Below are positions 24,179 through 25,101 of a DNA stretch of 25,101 bases, piece by piece (position 1 is the first letter of the stretch; each line of letters starts with the position of its first letter). The stretch comes from an uncultured Paenibacillaceae bacterium (GTDB lineage: Bacteria; Bacillota; Bacilli; Paenibacillales; CALAME01), in the NCBI GenBank assembly GCA_937983035.1, contig CALKAN010000183.1, positions 1-25,101 of the forward strand, written 5' to 3'. Under the pieces are notes generated by a model. The model was given only the letters and a program-made list of their open reading frames with translations. It made no database searches and had not been told where the DNA came from. Both the position numbers and the translations under genes were made by a program.

Positions 24179-25101
24179 ATGAAAACGACCCGGCATAGAG
24201 GAACGCCTGATTTCATTCTTCTTGTCCTGACATTTTTGCTGGTAGGATTTGGCGTTGTAATGGTATTCAGCGCCAGTTCAGCCACCTCCGCTTATCACTT
24301 TAATGATCCGTTTTATTATACGAAGCGTCAGATTATGTGGGCAGTCCTAGGCATTGCAGTGATGCTGCTGTTGATGAACATTCCTTACCGCAAATTAAGG
24401 CCGCTTGCCTTCCCCGCATTTGCCATCGTTATCGTCTTGCTCGTGCTTGTGCTCATGCGGGATCCGATCTATGGTTCAAGAAGATGGTTCAGCATCGGGC
24501 CGTTCGGCTTGCAGCCTTCTGAATTTGCGAAATTGGGCATCATCTTGTATTTCGCCCATTTGATTTCCAAAAAAGGAGAAAAAGTGCGGGATTTTCAGAA
24601 AGGTTTGCTTCCGCTGTTAATCATCGCGGCCATCACTGCCGGCTTAATCATGATGCAGCCTGATTTTGGCGCCACGGCTATCTTTTTGTGCTGCGCCATG
24701 GCCGTTATTATCGCCGGCGGAGTCAACCTGAAGCATTTTTTTGCCGTATCGCTGGCAGGGGGAAGCCTTGCCGCTGCATTCATCAGTTTCAATCTGCTCT
24801 TTTCAGACCGTTTCGAATACATTAAATTCCGAGTGACGTCTTTCCTTGACCCATGGCAAGATCCTTATAATACCGGATACAATTTAATCCACTCTCTGCT
24901 TGCCTTTGGTCATGGAGGCACATTCGGGGCAGGCATCGGACAAAGCATTCAGAAGCTGCATTACCTGCCTTTTACGCACAATGACTTTATTTTGCCGGTC
25001 ATCGGCGAGGAGCTTGGCTTTATTGGGCTGGTTACTTTTCTTCTCATCTACCTCTTTTTTTTGTGGAGGGCATTGCTGATCGGATTGCGAAGCAAGGATC
25101 A
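24179..25101 (+). CDS. ftsW: SEDS-family peptidoglycan polymerase (FtsW/SpoVE type), 3' end cut by window edge
   Basis: A multi-pass membrane glycosyltransferase that polymerises lipid II together with a class B penicillin-binding protein. I read 307 codons from the ATG at 24179; the family is about 360-400, so the C-terminal quarter is outside. Seen motifs: FSASS in the first loop, GSRRWFSIGPFGLQPSEFAKL (about 99-119), QPDFGA (160-165), the conserved DPWQDPYNTGY with D228, and HYLPFTHNDFI...EELGF (261-281). From memory its N-terminus is closer to SpoVE than to B. subtilis FtsW, but proximity to ylbF-ylbG recalls the ftsW locus of B. subtilis. The AAGGGG ribosome binding site partly lies in a tiny GGGT/ACCC hairpin. 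Confidence 0.9.
   Translation, partial: MKTTRHRGTPDFILLVLTFLLVGFGVVMVFSASSATSAYHFNDPFYYTKRQIMWAVLGIAVMLLLMNIPYRKLRPLAFPAFAIVIVLLVLVLMRDPIYGSRRWFSIGPFGLQPSEFAKLGIILYFAHLISKKGEKVRDFQKGLLPLLIIAAITAGLIMMQPDFGATAIFLCCAMAVIIAGGVNLKHFFAVSLAGGSLAAAFISFNLLFSDRFEYIKFRVTSFLDPWQDPYNTGYNLIHSLLAFGHGGTFGAGIGQSIQKLHYLPFTHNDFILPVIGEELGFIGLVTFLLIYLFFLWRALLIGLRSKD

Noticed and set aside
1..25101. Mobile elements, CRISPR arrays, prophage or defence islands
   Set aside because: No transposase, integrase, repeat-spacer pattern or terminal repeats were seen; all regions are accounted for by core genes.

Overview
The window looks like a chromosomal core region of an endospore-forming Firmicute, most likely of the Paenibacillaceae (inference). 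Evidence: the run remA-gmk-rpoZ-coaBC-priA-def-fmt-rsmB-rlmN matches the B. subtilis yloB-to-yloN neighbourhood; ylbF, ylbG, RemA, YugN and a SpoVE/FtsW-type SEDS protein are Bacillales hallmarks; ribosome binding sites are strong AGGAGG types; and an XPB-type helicase with an adjacent helicase-associated protein is, from memory, common in Paenibacillus. Base composition looks even and moderate. I saw no tRNA, rRNA, CRISPR array, insertion sequence or phage gene.

Layout. (1) Positions 1-8741, minus strand: a tight housekeeping operon reading remA, gmk, rpoZ, coaBC, priA, def, fmt, rsmB, rlmN (rlmN runs off the left edge). Genes overlap or nearly abut, but an intrinsic-terminator-like hairpin lies between rpoZ and coaBC. 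(2) 8918-13741, minus: a YitJ-type fusion of homocysteine methyltransferase and methylenetetrahydrofolate reductase, then a SERCA-type Ca2+ pump (YloB). (3) 14089-15816, plus: rqcH, divergent from the pump and ending in a strong bidirectional terminator. (4) 15959-17363, minus: an orphan LysR regulator and an unrecognised 146-residue protein with its own promoter. (5) 17528-21716, minus: an apparent operon of XPB-type helicase, helicase-associated protein, ylbF and ylbG. (6) 21879-23610, minus: single-gene units for a Gfo/Idh/MocA oxidoreductase and a CBS-pair protein. (7) 23818-25101, plus: a YugN-family gene and a SEDS (FtsW/SpoVE) gene cut by the right edge.

How the genes fit together. The large operon combines nucleotide supply (gmk), transcription (rpoZ), CoA synthesis (coaBC), replication restart (priA), initiator-Met formylation and deformylation (fmt, def) and rRNA modification (rsmB, rlmN), with the matrix regulator remA at its head. 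RqcH handles stalled 50S subunits. YlbF is a subunit of the Fe-S Y-complex that acts on RNase Y and on developmental phosphorelay.

The least described part is the helicase pair. Both proteins appear to carry the same XPB-N-terminal-like module, their genes overlap by 80 bases out of frame, and they are transcribed into ylbF-ylbG. Other points worth a look are the hairpin in the short yitJ leader where an S-box might be expected, the terminator inside the housekeeping operon, the absence of yloC, and the orphan HA-x2-R-x3-R protein with a long-range inverted repeat around its promoter.
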